Source of the DNA: Diabrotica undecimpunctata
Lineage: Eukaryota > Arthropoda > Insecta > Coleoptera > Chrysomelidae
NCBI RefSeq assembly: GCF_040954645.1
Contig: NC_092803.1
Span: 82,126,263 to 82,190,262, forward strand
Length of the DNA: 64,000 bases
Direction: 5' to 3'
Position 1 is the stretch's first letter, and each line of letters begins with the position of its first letter. Below the pieces are notes generated by a model. That model was not told the DNA's origin and did not search any database. It worked only from the letters and a program-made list of their open reading frames with translations. The position numbers and the translations under genes are program-made. Positions 34,692-45,280 of the stretch are shown here, in pieces.

Positions 34692-34693
<2 letters not shown>
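31731..34693 (-). mobile_element. RTE-type non-LTR retrotransposon, 5' end at a (TA)n tract
   Basis: Runs from the endonuclease start at about 34692 to a short 3' UTR (115 bp) that ends in (ATG)n read on the minus strand (31731-31746). A short 3' UTR with a simple-repeat tail is characteristic of RTE-type LINEs. The 3' UTR has a GC-rich hairpin (GGCGG...CCGCC, about 31760-31780). Both sides are (TA)n tracts, and the whole is inserted inside another LINE. Confidence 0.85.
31846..34557 (-). CDS. RTE-type endonuclease/reverse transcriptase polyprotein
   Basis: A 903-residue uninterrupted frame on the minus strand. The first ~230 residues are the APE-type endonuclease (LILLGDFNAKIGKED, then GNQIDHILISKKW and DSDHILVIGDMKL). 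The RT follows with ITPIPKKGDKTKCTNYRGI, GFREGKSTIDAIHIVTQI, LFIDYKQAFDSV, GVRQGDSLPTTLFN and AYADDIALV near residue 636. The C-terminus has RWLGHIERA and a basic GRPKTRWRDQV segment. The frame continues upstream to about 34692, supplying the missing endonuclease start (IGTWNIKTLLRPSKMEEL, then ALQEIR), but a TAG at 34570-34572 cuts it where relatives have Trp. One nonsense change therefore separates it from a complete ORF. Reverse transcription and target nicking are its known roles. Confidence 0.88.
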   Translation of the reverse strand: MIARRNYTMYYAGESKQGRNGTAFLVSNSVRDKIINFKAVDGRISYIRMKNKQANLTFVNIYAPTENAPEEEKNEFYEKLEELYEEIPKNDILILLGDFNAKIGKEDTNREIAGKETIHQNTNNNGRRICNLAAATNTFIISTQFKHKKEHKVTWLIPGTTDGNQIDHILISKKWRTIVQNVRSYRGANADSDHILVIGDMKLKILKDKNDRKKKKRWNRSKLNTDNANRKFCTKLEEKRLVLKPSNIDKTWEDIKDSILTTAEETIGLMKDKKRKDWYDEECEQASKDKDKARHRWVATGKQEDLLHYKEKKKESDKCCKTKKKKWIEELLQELEANSNDNARLYKYIKSQRKKEIPANIGKMEWETHYRELFKKKDEAENAENEEQTENRNEEQSEPPSYSEVLATINRLKTRKAAGPDDIINEFFKKGGEELAHRIHNLIERIWEEERMPNDWNCGLITPIPKKGDKTKCTNYRGITLLNTMYKILTNLIRQRIEKETRTKIGEYQHGFREGKSTIDAIHIVTQIVEKSYEHGIDLHILFIDYKQAFDSVIREELIKDMNQLGIQEKLISLTKMTMKESKARILTREGPSDEVQMEVGVRQGDSLPTTLFNIAIEGAVRAAKIMGTIIESSAQLIAYADDIALVTRDLKTMQNIILILDKEAKKRGLVINQSKTKYLKCSRENTNIEKEIKLGAYTFERVHRFKYLGVMVNDRNDRTDEINERILLGNKTYWNYQKFLKEKYISKKTKLKIYKTAIRPVITYGAETMCLTQKDEMRLEILERKIIRRIMGPVRISVGEFRRLTNEEIKEVIEGEDIIKFVKTQRLRWLGHIERANPDSTLKRITGWRPTTKRPKGRPKTRWRDQVLGDIKKLRIYNWKERCKDRKEWRKIVDNAKSHTLL

Positions 34694-34788
<95 letters not shown>
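34694..34788. repeat. (TA)n between RTE element and solo LTR
   Basis: AT run touching the 5' edge of the RTE element and the left edge of the LTR copy. Confidence 0.96.
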
Positions 34789-34789
<1 letters not shown>

Positions 34790-34790
<1 letters not shown>

Positions 34791-36213
34791 GTTATGATGT
34801 GTTGTTTGTTTGAATGATGAGCAATGAGTATTTTAATAATATAGGGTTTTTATCGCGGTTCTCAAAGAATTAGTTTGTAAGTACTTTTTTAAATTATCTT
34901 TATTATAACTATTATGAAACACACATATATATCTAACCTAGCCAATGTAAATTTAAAATAAACTATCTTTAAATTGATGTTCTTATAAAACTAATTAAAT
35001 TCTATAGACAATGTTAAATTTAAACAAACTATCTTCAAAATTGAAATTGTTATGACACTAACTAAATTATATTAACAAAATTTTGTACCTTTCTTTCACT
35101 GAATGCCTAAATGAACTGTTTTCCACTATATATATTCTAATCACCACTGAATGTCTTCGTACTTCGGTTATCCTTGTTTTTGTGAAATTTCTTTTTCCAA
35201 TTATCAGCTTCTACCAATTTAAGATATATTTTTCTTCACCAGCATTTATACACCACCAAGCAAACCAGCAAAACCATTTATATTTATTCTTCTTTTCAAT
35301 ATACCAATATCCAATTATTATAAGTTGATTTATACTAATCTCCAATCATAATATAATTTTAATTCCTTCCAATGTCCATCCAATATTCTTCTAATATACT
35401 TTTATAATCTTCAATAATTATTTGTGTATAATTATAAATGTGCATTAAATATATGCATAATTTTTAATCTTCATTTAACTCACTATATTAAACAATTTGA
35501 CTATTTGTAACTGATTCACTGACGCCAACTAACTTTCATATTTCTTACTAAACTTTTCTGACTGACTTCTTGAAAATTCTGAACAATTTACTTCACTAAC
35601 TAAATGTGTCTACTAACTTTCATAATAAACTGGCCTGACTTCTGACTAAAAACTGCCATCTTGAATCCAAATCACGGGTATTTATATCTTTTTGGATATT
35701 CTAGAACCATCTGGTAAGAGATCATGTTCCAATTTGTTCTATTAAATACATGTCTGAATTTTCTGGAACAAACCATTTCGCAAACATGGCCATCTCCGGT
35801 GATCCAGAGAATTCCATTCTTTTCTATTAATAATTTTGTTGACATTTAGGCTTTTCAGATCAGAATAAACATTTAAATCATTAAATATATATAAATTAAA
35901 CATTTTAAACTAACATTATTATTATAACCCCACTTATATTCGTATTATGATTAATTTCTATCTGTCAATTTACTGTATAGTTGGTTGCCTATGCACATGG
36001 CTCACTTAAATATATTTACAACATTAAAATACAACTTTTTACACTTATTATATGCTAATTTATTAAAAATGCCCTCACATAAATATATTTTTATTAAATT
36101 CTCTAGTATATAACTTCTTAAAATAACCAAATACTTGTTATATCTAAAATTATCTAGTATATAACTTACAAATTAATTTTTTAAACAATACCTTTCTTTC
36201 TCCTATATCATGT

Positions 36214-36215
<2 letters not shown>
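34790..36215 (-). mobile_element. Solo LTR of the gypsy family found at 52910-61469
   Basis: Begins TGTTATGATGTG and follows the LTRs at 52910 and 60060 for about 1.4 kb with many substitutions and small indels. Similarity fades at about 36187 and the copy then ends ...CATGTCA, so it is either an older subfamily or has an altered end. No internal gag or pol sequence is present, hence a solo LTR formed by LTR recombination. It lies between two (TA)n tracts inside the split LINE. Confidence 0.85.

Positions 36216-36273
<58 letters not shown>
36215..36273. repeat. (TA)n at the right edge of the LINE gap
   Basis: AT run where the LINE reading frame (KLDYGSFIY) stops. The other half resumes at 31669. 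Confidence 0.95.
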
Positions 36274-36276
<3 letters not shown>

Positions 36277-38285
36277 TGCCGTAATCGAGTTTAGAGCGAA
36301 TAAGAGACATATATACTTTTAATAATGTACATTCGCTAGCGCCCCATTGGTAGTGGGAAAGTGTTTTGATTATATTTAAACGTTTTAGGCACTTTGCTCT
36401 AGTTTCCTGAATATGTTGTTTCCAACAAAGTCGGGAGTCGAATATTAGTCCTAGAATTTTGCGGTGATCGACGACTGGGAGAGGGTGGTTATTCACTAAG
36501 ATTATAGGGGCAGTGGAGAGTGTTTTTCTGGTGAATTTAATGAGTTGTGATTTTATAGATGAGAAGGACAGGTCGATGGCAGCCAATCTATTTTGTAATA
36601 AGTCCACTGATGTTTGGAAAAGTTTGCAAGTAGTAGTGGTCGCAACACCAGGGCAATAAATTACAAGATCATCAGCATATGTAGTAAATTTGACTGGGGA
36701 GGGAAGACTGTGGCATATATGGTTAATTGATAAAATAAACAATGTTGGGCTTAATACAGAGCCCTGAGGGACTCCGTCTTGTTGGATGTGGGGTGATGAT
36801 AGGCAACCATTTACAGAGACTCTGATGGATCTAGAGCTAAGAAAGTGCTTGATGAATTTAAAAATATTATCATTAAGGCCGTATAATAATAGTTTATCGA
36901 GAATAATCTGTCTAGGTATTTTATCGAAGGCAGCTTCAATATCAAAAATGCAGGCAATCACTTCTTGATTGTTAATAATAGCTTCGGCGATGTGGGTATG
37001 AAGGAGGACGAGGTTATCGCTTGTGGAACGATGTCGGCGAAAACCAGATTGTTCTTTAGGTAAAATTTGGTGTTTGTCAATAAACCATAAAAGACGTCTG
37101 TTTATCATCTTTTCCATTAATTTGCACAGGGTGCGAGAGAAATCGGTCTATAGGACTGAGGAAAGATTGGTGTTTGGCCATGTTTTAGGATAAGTATAAT
37201 TATGGATGTGTTCCATTGAGTAGGAAATATTTGAGAAGACCAGATAGAGTTATATATGTCTAACAGGAAAGTGAGGCAGCGGTTGGGTAGGTTTTTAAGA
37301 AAAATATAAGGGATATCATCAGGGCCGGCGAAAGTATTTTTGCATGAGGATAAAGCAGATGTAAGTTCAGAAAGTGAGAAAGGAGAATTAATATTGTCGA
37401 TATCCTGTAAGTGCTGTGAAGTGAGGTTGTAGGAGAGCGGTTCTTGTGTAGAGGATGAAATTAGGGGTTTGAGTTTGTTGTGAAATTGTTTCTCAAATGT
37501 ATTAGCCAGGGTATTGCAAATAATTTGGCTGTTAGAGATTGTGCTTAGAGCAGAAGTGCTGTTAGAGATTAAATGGGTAATTTTGGTGTTAATTTTTTGT
37601 CCCTGAACTTGTCGAATTTTTTTCCACATTTGGGAGGGATTTGTGTTATCATTCAAAGACGAAACATAGTTATGCCAGGATGTTTTCTTGCTCTGTTTGA
37701 CAACGTATTTGGCTTTGGCTTTCAGCATTTTATACTTAATTAGATTTTCAGGACTTTTTATGTTTGCGGTATTGATTGAGCGCAGTCTTTGATTGTCGAA
37801 TTGCTAGTTCACATTGAGAGTTCCACCAAGGTACAACTTTATGTCGGGAGCTAATTGTGGTTTTGCCAATATAAGTTAGTGCTGCTTTAATTATGGCATC
37901 TGAGAATAGTTTTATGGAATCATCGATATTATTAGAGTTAGGTAATTTGCATATAAGAGATTCAGATTTTATGGAGAACTCTGGCCAATTAGCCTTGTTG
38001 AAGCACCAATAACTTCTTACTGAAACTTGGTCATAGGTGTTGTCACGTATAATTATAGGGAAATGGTTGCTGTCATGAAGGTCGTCCGCTGTTTGCCAAG
38101 ATAAGTTGGGGGCCGATTTGGGATCACATATACTTAGATCGATGGCAGAAAAAGCACCTGAAGCAATGTTAAAGTGGGTGTATGATCCCGTATTGAGGAT
38201 ACATGAGCTAGTGCAGTCAAGAATATTTTCAACAACTTTACCACGTCCAAATGTACGCGAGGAGCCCCACTTTGTTTTTTAAAAG
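36274..38285 (-). pseudogene. 5' half of the split LINE (endonuclease end and RT)
   Basis: The minus strand reads from an endonuclease C-terminus (about 38280-37770: SNHFPIIIRDNTYDQ, VVPWWNSQCELAIRQ) through the pre-RT (37117-37728: GPDDIPYIFLKNLPN, YRPISLAP) to the RT proper (36277-37117: EKMINRRLLWFI, SGFRRHRSTSDNL, FDIEAAFDKIPR, DGVPQGSVLSPTLF, TTYADDLVIY). Frames change near 37765 and 37130. The element is 5'-truncated within the endonuclease at about 38285 and has no ORF1. The 3' half is at 30723-31669, about 4.6 kb away beyond the nested RTE and LTR. The RT catalytic motif is intact. Same family as the decayed copy at 7024-9251. Confidence 0.87.
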
Positions 38286-38289
38286 ATAC

Positions 38290-40509
38290 AATAAAATAAA
38301 TAAAAAGATACAATAAAAGATACAGATAAAATACATCTTGTCTATTAACTTTAAATTTTTTGTCTAAGCAGACAAAAAAAATAAATTTAACATTGTGTGC
38401 TACCTTTTATTAATTTTTAAATTTATTTTAAATTATATTTTGGTGAAAACTTTAATTGGTGAATTAAACTTTCACTCTGGTTAGTTTCTGTAATCAGTTA
38501 TCCTAGAAACTTTGAGATTGACTAATTGCTGTTCTGGTATAACAATCTAACAATATCCGCTGTTTTACGCTTAGTTTAAAAACATTTAATTTCCTTTTTT
38601 TGTTTTGATTGTTTGTTATTACGACAAAAACACAACTTATATATTTTTTGCCACTTCTTTCTATTTCTTTCTTTCCACATCCATATGATGGGCCGACTCA
38701 CCTTGTGACGTGGCAAACAGCCCAACACAAGGGTTATTCGACTGCTCTTATTGTGAAGAATGGTGAAAAATCTTATATGAAAAATGAAAAACTGTTACAA
38801 GGTACATACCTATTCAAATATTTAAGCATTTCTTCCATACTCTACGTACTATTGTCTTGGTTACGTATTAGTGAACTGTAAACAAACATAATATTTAGAT
38901 ATTGCATGTGATGGGTACCTAACTTGCTGAAAGTTGTATTCCTTATGTTATTATAAATTATGTTTAAACTTTATTGATTTTAGAACAAACATTAAAAATA
39001 TCTTCCCAAAAATTTTTAAGTAATTTCAGAAAATACATGTTTTGATAGCCCTAGGTAAATATCATACCCTGTATAAGAATGAAATGTACATTTCAAATAA
39101 CAAAGTATGTTTTCATGTCTAAAGTAAGTTTGGTAAACTTCGCTATGCAAAATAAAAATCCTTTTTAGATGCCTGGAAACTTTAATGCTTTTATTTTCCC
39201 TGCACTTATTGTTGAATACAATAAAATGACAAGACGATCGAACACTACCCTAGTTCGAAAAGTTCTACATACTTTTTTAATACAAAATACAGAAAACTAC
39301 ATTAGTATAGATTTTTACAGAAATCGCTGCATTTTTGAGTATAACTTGAGCATATTGTTCTGAAGGGATCTACAATATAGGCTATATTTATCTTACAACA
39401 ATTAGTTTTTTGAATTAAAAAAAAAAACAGTGTGCTTAAGCATTTGAATAAATCAGATTTTTTTCTAAAATCTCATCAAATATTTTTATGTTGAAAACGA
39501 TAGTAAATATTTAGATTATTGGTTATTTTTACTGCTTTGTCCCAAACTACAGTAGCTTATTTTTATGCTATTATAATGAATCAACCTTATGTCAGTCCAT
39601 AAACTTTCATTAAACTGAAACTTAAATCTCACTTGACTAAATTTATATTTCTTCCAAGACACTTTCCTAAACTTGTCGACTTAATTCCCCGTCCCAGCCG
39701 GTAATTGGCATAAGTCGGGGGTTCCCCGGAGACAAGAATTGCATTTGCATTGGCTCCCTCGCTTCCATTGATTTTATTCAAATTTACGTTCGTCCAGGAG
39801 AGGTTGAAAAGACATTGACGGATCCCACTCGGAATGGGCCAAAAAAGAAGAGAGTTTTATCGCGGCACGTTCGATTGTCATTGTCGTTTTTGTCAATAAG
39901 TCTTGTTTTCAGAGAATCGTAAACGTCTCATCGGTGGTAATATGTCTTAAAGACAATTTAGAGCGACAAGAAGAATTATTGTAAAAATACAAATTTTAAA
40001 ACACAGTAAAATCAAAATATTTATTTTGAATCGAGTTGTTTATACTCGTAGTATAAACGGCATGTTTAATATAATGTCCAGTTTTATTACTATCATTTTA
40101 TAATATTTAAGTCAAATTTATACTCAAAGATGAACTAAGTCACTAAATGTAAGGGCGACTGCAGTAGATATATTGACCGAATAAATATCACCTGATCAAC
40201 CATCAGGATGCAAAGGTAGATATAGTTAAGAGGTATTTAAGGAGGCAGCAGAGGTAGTTAAGGAATGGTCCCGCAAACAGACGAAAGTATTTTATTGGCA
40301 TTTTACTTATAAATTTGCTACACAAAACGATAGAATAATGAACATTTCTTTTAAATTTTTTAGATTGACTAATTCTGTATATATTAAAATCTCTAGATTG
40401 TTAAATGTCATATACTAAAATCTCTCTTGTTTTACATAGCCGACCATCGCATTATGGGCGAGCCCACCATTTTTCCATTTTTCGGTTTTCACTGAATCTC
40501 TATTAACAG

Positions 40510-40515
<6 letters not shown>
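38290..40515. other. Mostly unassigned; contains an exon-like ORF and a GC-richer island
   Basis: No mobile-element end recognised. Two items stand out: the exon-like segment at 38690-38807, and 39680-39875, which has much higher GC and no low-complexity sequence (for example CCCCGTCCCAGCCGG). The rest is AT-rich without coding signal. Confidence 0.4.
38690..38807 (+). other. Possible exon of unknown function
   Basis: Within the open frame 38609-38881 about 40 residues look protein-like (GPTHLVTWQTAQHKG, YSTALIVKNGEKS), followed directly by a CAAG/GTACAT donor-like site. No clear acceptor AG precedes it, and I do not recognise the family. It could be a host exon or part of an unfamiliar transposon gene. 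Confidence 0.25.
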
Positions 40516-40584
<69 letters not shown>

Positions 40585-40598
40585 TATATGTATATATT
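40516..40598. repeat. (TA)n left of the Tc1 element
   Basis: AT tract with a few G/A interruptions, ending at the left TIR. Confidence 0.93.
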
Positions 40599-42142
40599 CT
40601 GGGGTGCAAAATTAACCGAACACTCAATTTTTTTTGTTTTCTGTTGGTATTTAGATCGAAACTTGTTTCATTTGTTTGAAATTGTATTTTGTGCCTTATT
40701 AGCGACAAAGCGACAAGTTTTTTTCTTGTTTGAACCTGTTTAGATGTTTTTTGTGAACAAAAACACTTTGACACATACGTTTTGTTATTAATGTGAAATA
40801 TTGGCTTAGTATTAATTTAAGTTTATTGAGGTACTGTACCTGATTATAAGTTCGGCTTTAGGTTTTTGATTGTCTCCTGTTTAAAACTTGCATTAAAAAA
40901 ATTATGACACTAGAAGAAGTAGCACAAGCTATTGCTTTACAGGATGATGGGCGGAGCATTCGTTATATCGCAAATGCTTTACGAATTTCTCGAAGTACAG
41001 TGTTTAATGCAATACAAAGATTTCGGGAAACAGGACAATACACTAGGAGACCAAATCAAGGTAGACAAAGAACCACAAGTCAAGTTAAAGATCGCTTTCT
41101 TAGGTTACAAGCATTACGCGATCATACATTATCAGCACCAGTACTTGTTCAACGATTAAATAATCTCTATAGAAACACAGTTTCCGTTTATACCGTTCGA
41201 AGACGCTTAAATGAATATGGATTAAGGTCCAGAATACCTGTCAAGGGACCTCTATTAACAGCAGATCATCGGAGGCAACGTTTACACTTTGCTTGCGAAC
41301 ATCTCTCTTGGAGTGTTGACGATTGGAGTGCTGTGCTTTTCACGGATGAATCAAGATTTCACAGATACTTATCGGATGGACGGCATAGGATATGGAGAAG
41401 AACTGGTGAACGTTATCAGCAATGTTGTTTTGCTCCGAGAGTTTAATTTGGCGGAGGTGGTATAATGGTGTTGGCAGGCATTTCCCTAGAGGCTCATACA
41501 GAACTTATTACAATTCAAGGGGGCAGTTTAAACGCTCAACGGTGTATTCAGCAATGTTTGGAAGATCATGTAGTACCATTTGCCCATTTATTGGAGAAAA
41601 CTTTCGTCTAATGCAAGATAATGCTCGTCCGCACATCGCAAGAATAACACGGGATTACTTGGATGAAGTTGGAATTCGTTTATTACCATGGCCGCCAAGA
41701 AGTGCAGACTTAAATCCAATAGAGCATGCATGGGATATTCTGGGACGACGTAACCATGGTGAGTTTGAAACCATGAATGATTTGGAGTAAGCAGTTCGTG
41801 ACGAATGGGAGCAAATCCCTCAAGCAGACTTTGCTACCTTGATCCGAAGTATGCCTGATCGAATAAGGGCCGTAATTAGGGCTCGTGGAGGTAATACACT
41901 CTACTAAACATTGTTTTCCATAAAAAATGTTTATATTAAAATAAAAAATAATGTTTTTTTCTTTTCGGATTTTTAAATTTTTTGAATTGTTTATTGTTTT
42001 TTCTGAGTAACATTCTTGAGTTGTAATAAATTTGACTTTTAAATTTTGTCTATTATTAAATACTTAATTGGGAACATCTTAAACTCTTTTAAACTCCAGT
42101 TTTTAGGAAAAATCATAAGTGTCCGGTTAATTTTGCACCCCA

Positions 42143-42143
<1 letters not shown>
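40599..42143 (+). mobile_element. Tc1-like (DD34E) transposon inserted in a (TA)n tract
   Basis: Inverted ends CTGGGGTGCAAAATTAACCG at 40599 and at 42143 (complement). 1545 bp, with (TA)n on both sides. The right flank begins with TA; the left flank base pair reads TT, probably a mutated TA. It carries one transposase gene on the plus strand. Confidence 0.9.
40904..41907 (+). pseudogene. Tc1-like transposase, broken
   Basis: About 334 codons. The N-terminal paired-type helix-turn-helix is clear (IRYIANALRISRSTVFNAIQ, then TVRRRLNEYGLRSR). The catalytic core has FTDESRF (first Asp), MQDNARPHIARITRDYL (second Asp) and SADLNPIEHAWD (Glu). I count 34 residues between the second Asp and the Glu, so DD34E. 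It is disabled by TAA at 41444-41446, a one-base frame change near 41590-41600, and TAA at 41788-41790. The C-terminal tail (MPDRIRAVIRARGG) remains readable to TAA 41905-41907. Confidence 0.88.

Positions 42144-42229
<86 letters not shown>
42144..42229. repeat. (TA)n right of the Tc1 element
   Basis: Uninterrupted AT run starting at the right TIR. Confidence 0.95.
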
Positions 42230-42230
<1 letters not shown>

Positions 42231-42869
42231 GATGCTAAATACTTCTGATGCTTATTTTAACATTAATTAGCTTTTATTGTCCTTTTCTAAATCACAGTTT
42301 AAATAATTATTTAAACATATAGTATTAATCTAAATATTTACGCGCTTATACCATTATAATTACTCCTCTTATTGTGCTATAAATTACAACGAATTCTACC
42401 TCGGTGTATTGTTCTACTGCCGTGAATAAATTTAATGGTAATTGATGATTATATTAATTTCCTCTCAAATATTTTGTTACCTGAACAGGTAAATTGGCAA
42501 TAAGGTCAAATTTTAGAAAGTATTTTATCGCCGAAATTGATTTTACAATTATTTTAATAGCGGTTAACGTATACTTGGTATTTATAAATATATTTAACGG
42601 AAAATATATTATCTATGTCGTACAGTAATAGAACTGGGAAGAATGTAGTCTTGAGATAAAGAAAGAACTTAGTAAAAAAAAGTGTAAATATATTTAATTG
42701 AAACATTTAATGAAATTACACTAATTATATCTAAAATCGATGTAATATAAGGGATATATTGCTATTGAACATATTTCATTTGACATTATTGGACAGTTTC
42801 GGAGTTACTATAATATAATTACGTAATATATACAGCACGACCTGCTTAGATTAGAAATACCCCTGATAC
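42230..42869. other. Unassigned AT-rich sequence
   Basis: No gene or element end recognised. Confidence 0.4.
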
Positions 42870-43132
42870 ATTTAAAGTTATTTTTAACCAATTTCTTAGC
42901 GAAATCAGTAAGAAATGGAAAACAGCTTATCTCGGTACATTACATAAAAGGAGAGACACGAGAAATTGTGAAAGTTACCGAGGAATAGTTAAAACAGGAT
43001 CTATAAGTAGAATATATGGGAATATTTTAAAGAATCGAATCCAGAAAGAATATTCAGATTCTGAAGCAGAAGAACGAGCAGGATTTTATATGGATCTACT
43101 ATTACCCACATTGTCTCCTTAACCCAAATATA
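42870..43132 (+). pseudogene. RTE-type LINE RT fragment, left part
   Basis: The plus strand reads ISKKWKTAYLGTLHKRRD, ESYRGIVKTGSISRIYGN, ILKNRIQKEYSDSEAEE, RAGF and, after a frame change, STITHIVSLTQI. This is the RT fingers/palm start of an RTE-type LINE (compare the KKGD...NYRGI and GFREGKSTIDAIHIVTQI motifs of 31846-34557). It stops at a TA where the Tc1 element 43133-44520 is inserted, and resumes at 44523. Confidence 0.78.
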
Positions 43133-44520
43133 CTGATGACAAAAAAAAATGCCTAAAAACACTTAGAACGAAAAATATTTTTTTAAAATTTACTTATAAA
43201 AATATACATTATAATATTCATATTATTTGATGACATTATAAATAAATTTGCAACAATATTTTCGTCAAAAAAATAATAATAAGTGGCTCCTCCTTGATTT
43301 CCTATACACTTAGTTACTGCATGGGGCATTGATCGAATTAAGTGGTCTATATTATATTGAGGAATACTTATTCAGATTCTTCTTATGGCATACCACAAGT
43401 CTTCTTAGTTTTTGGAGGACGTGGCAATCGATTTAGGTTTCGATCTACTATATCCCAGACATGTTCGATGGGTGACAAATCAGCTGATCTTGATGGCTAC
43501 GTCAATATCTCTACACCAGATTCTTGTATGAACTCCATCGTTTCACAAACAATATGAGGTCTTGCGTTATCCTGTTCAAAGATCGCATTTGGAATGGTTT
43601 GTAAGTGTAAGTAGGGATGTAAAACAAGTTGAAGTATTTCATCAATATATCGTCGAGCTGCCAGAGTGCCGTTAATAAGAACTAGAGGTGATCTGCTTTC
43701 CAAATATATAGCACCCCATACCATAGTGCACTTATTGCACGTGCACTTAGTATCCTCATGCCTTCATCAGAGCCACCCAAACAAAACCTAGATTCATCAC
43801 TGAAGCAGACACAATTTCATTGGCCATTCCAGTTTTGCTGAGCTTTGCACCATTATAAGCGTGGAACCTTATGCTGTGGTTTCAAAGGTAATACCAAATG
43901 CGGACAGAAAACTCTTAGTCCCATTCCAAGAAATCTTTGAATAATTTTTTTTCTTGAGACCATCCTTCCTGTAGCTGCAACTAAATCATCTCTTCCTTGA
44001 TGTACACTGTCCCATCTAGTTCTGAGAGCAAGCAGTCTAAGATGGCGCAAATCACTACCTTGCAATATTCTAGGACTTCCAGAACCTCCACGATGCTGAT
44101 AAATCTCATCGTTGGATCACCTCTTTCAAACATTTTACACCGTTGATGAATTAGCTTTAATTCTTTAATTTTTCGTGAAATTTCCTGTAAACTAAAACCA
44201 GCCTCTTTCATGCAATGCGTACTTTTTCGAAGTCGCTTAAATGAAAAAATTGCCGACGACCGCGAACTCTTGGTATTATAATTTTTTGTGTAAATCAAGA
44301 ACAATCGAAAATGACTAAAAATTACAAATAAATTAAAGTTAAATATACAGAAATAAACTGTCTTATTATTCTGGATTTTACAAGAAAAAAAAAAGAAAAA
44401 ACTTTAGTTAAAGAAAAGATAGCGAGGTAAAAACTTTATCGCATATATATTTTTATATAAAAATTACAAAGAATTACATAAATAACCATATACAAAGTAT
44501 TGCATTTTTTTGGCCATCAG
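43133..44520 (-). mobile_element. Tc1-like (DD34E) transposon inserted in the LINE
   Basis: Short inverted ends: CTGATGACAAAAAAAAATGC at 43133 and CTGATGGCCAAAAAAATGC read inward from 44520. TA target duplications lie at 43131-43132 and 44521-44522. 1388 bp. The transposase gene is on the minus strand. Confidence 0.85.
43310..44304 (-). pseudogene. Tc1-like transposase, heavily broken
   Basis: Read on the minus strand. The N-terminal helix-turn-helix region includes EAGFSLQEISRKI and LRTRWDSVHQGRDDLVAATG with GRMVSRKKIIQRFLGMGL. The core reads CFSDESRFCLGG (first Asp, about 43795), EQDNARPHIV (second Asp) and RSADLSPIEHVWDIV (Glu). Second Asp to Glu spacing is 34 residues. At least three frame changes and a TAG just before the PSRSADLSPIE segment (Trp in relatives) disable it. 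It is a different subfamily from the Tc1 at 40599-42143. Confidence 0.8.
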
Positions 44521-44522
44521 TA

Positions 44523-44950
44523 ATACAGAAAAAAAAACATGGCACGATCAAGAAATTTTTATGTTGTTCGTCGACCGATGATATCATTCCACTGAAGAAG
44601 CTATGGTAATGAATGGAAAGTACTAATACTGAACAAAATTAATAAAAGTCATTAAAGTACTATACAATCAATCCAGAGCAAAAATAAAAACTAAGACACA
44701 AATAACAAAAGGGTTTGTAACATTAAAGGGATTGAAACAAGGATGTTAAAAATCAAAAAACTCAAAAATTAATTGAACAGTACGATACATGGGGTCAAGA
44801 TTATGACGATTTAAACTACATGACCCAAAAATCAATTGAAAAGTACGATATATGGGGTCTAGAAGTCAATAAAAAGAAAACCAGATACTTGTCGATCAAC
44901 AATATCGATCAAAAGTTAAGTAATAATAATCAAATAAACACTTTTTCATA
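44523..44950 (+). pseudogene. RTE-type LINE RT fragment, right part
   Basis: After the Tc1 insertion the LINE resumes: MARSRNFYVV, then (frame changes) IIPLKKLW, VIKVLYNQSRAKIKTK, KGFVTLKGLKQGC and, past the palm, IWGLEVNKKKTRYLSINN. The YADD motif is not visible, so there is an internal deletion near 44750. Joining 43132 to 44523 restores the motif order of one RT, which proves the nesting. Confidence 0.75.
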
Positions 44951-45178
44951 GCACACAATGAAACATTTTTATAGTTTAAAACTGTAATAAATACTACGTA
45001 GTAAAATTTAATACCGAATGCAAAATTTCTAAATGCAAATTCCGATTACCAACTTTTCATAAAAAAAATATGTGCTAATAATACAAAACAACCAAAAAGG
45101 TGAAAACTTATCAAAATAACATTTACAAATTAATCCTTGTAAGAACAGATAGACGTGAGAACTTTACATTTAATTTAA

Positions 45179-45184
45179 AATATA

Positions 45185-45276
<92 letters not shown>
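45179..45276. repeat. (TA)n with TATG interruptions
   Basis: AT tract on the left of the small hammerhead-bearing element. Confidence 0.93.

Positions 45277-45280
<4 letters not shown>

Noticed and set aside
34604..34789. ORFs rich in alternating Ile-Tyr here and at 19685, 40415, 42046 and 45100
   Set aside because: Translation of (TA)n tracts.
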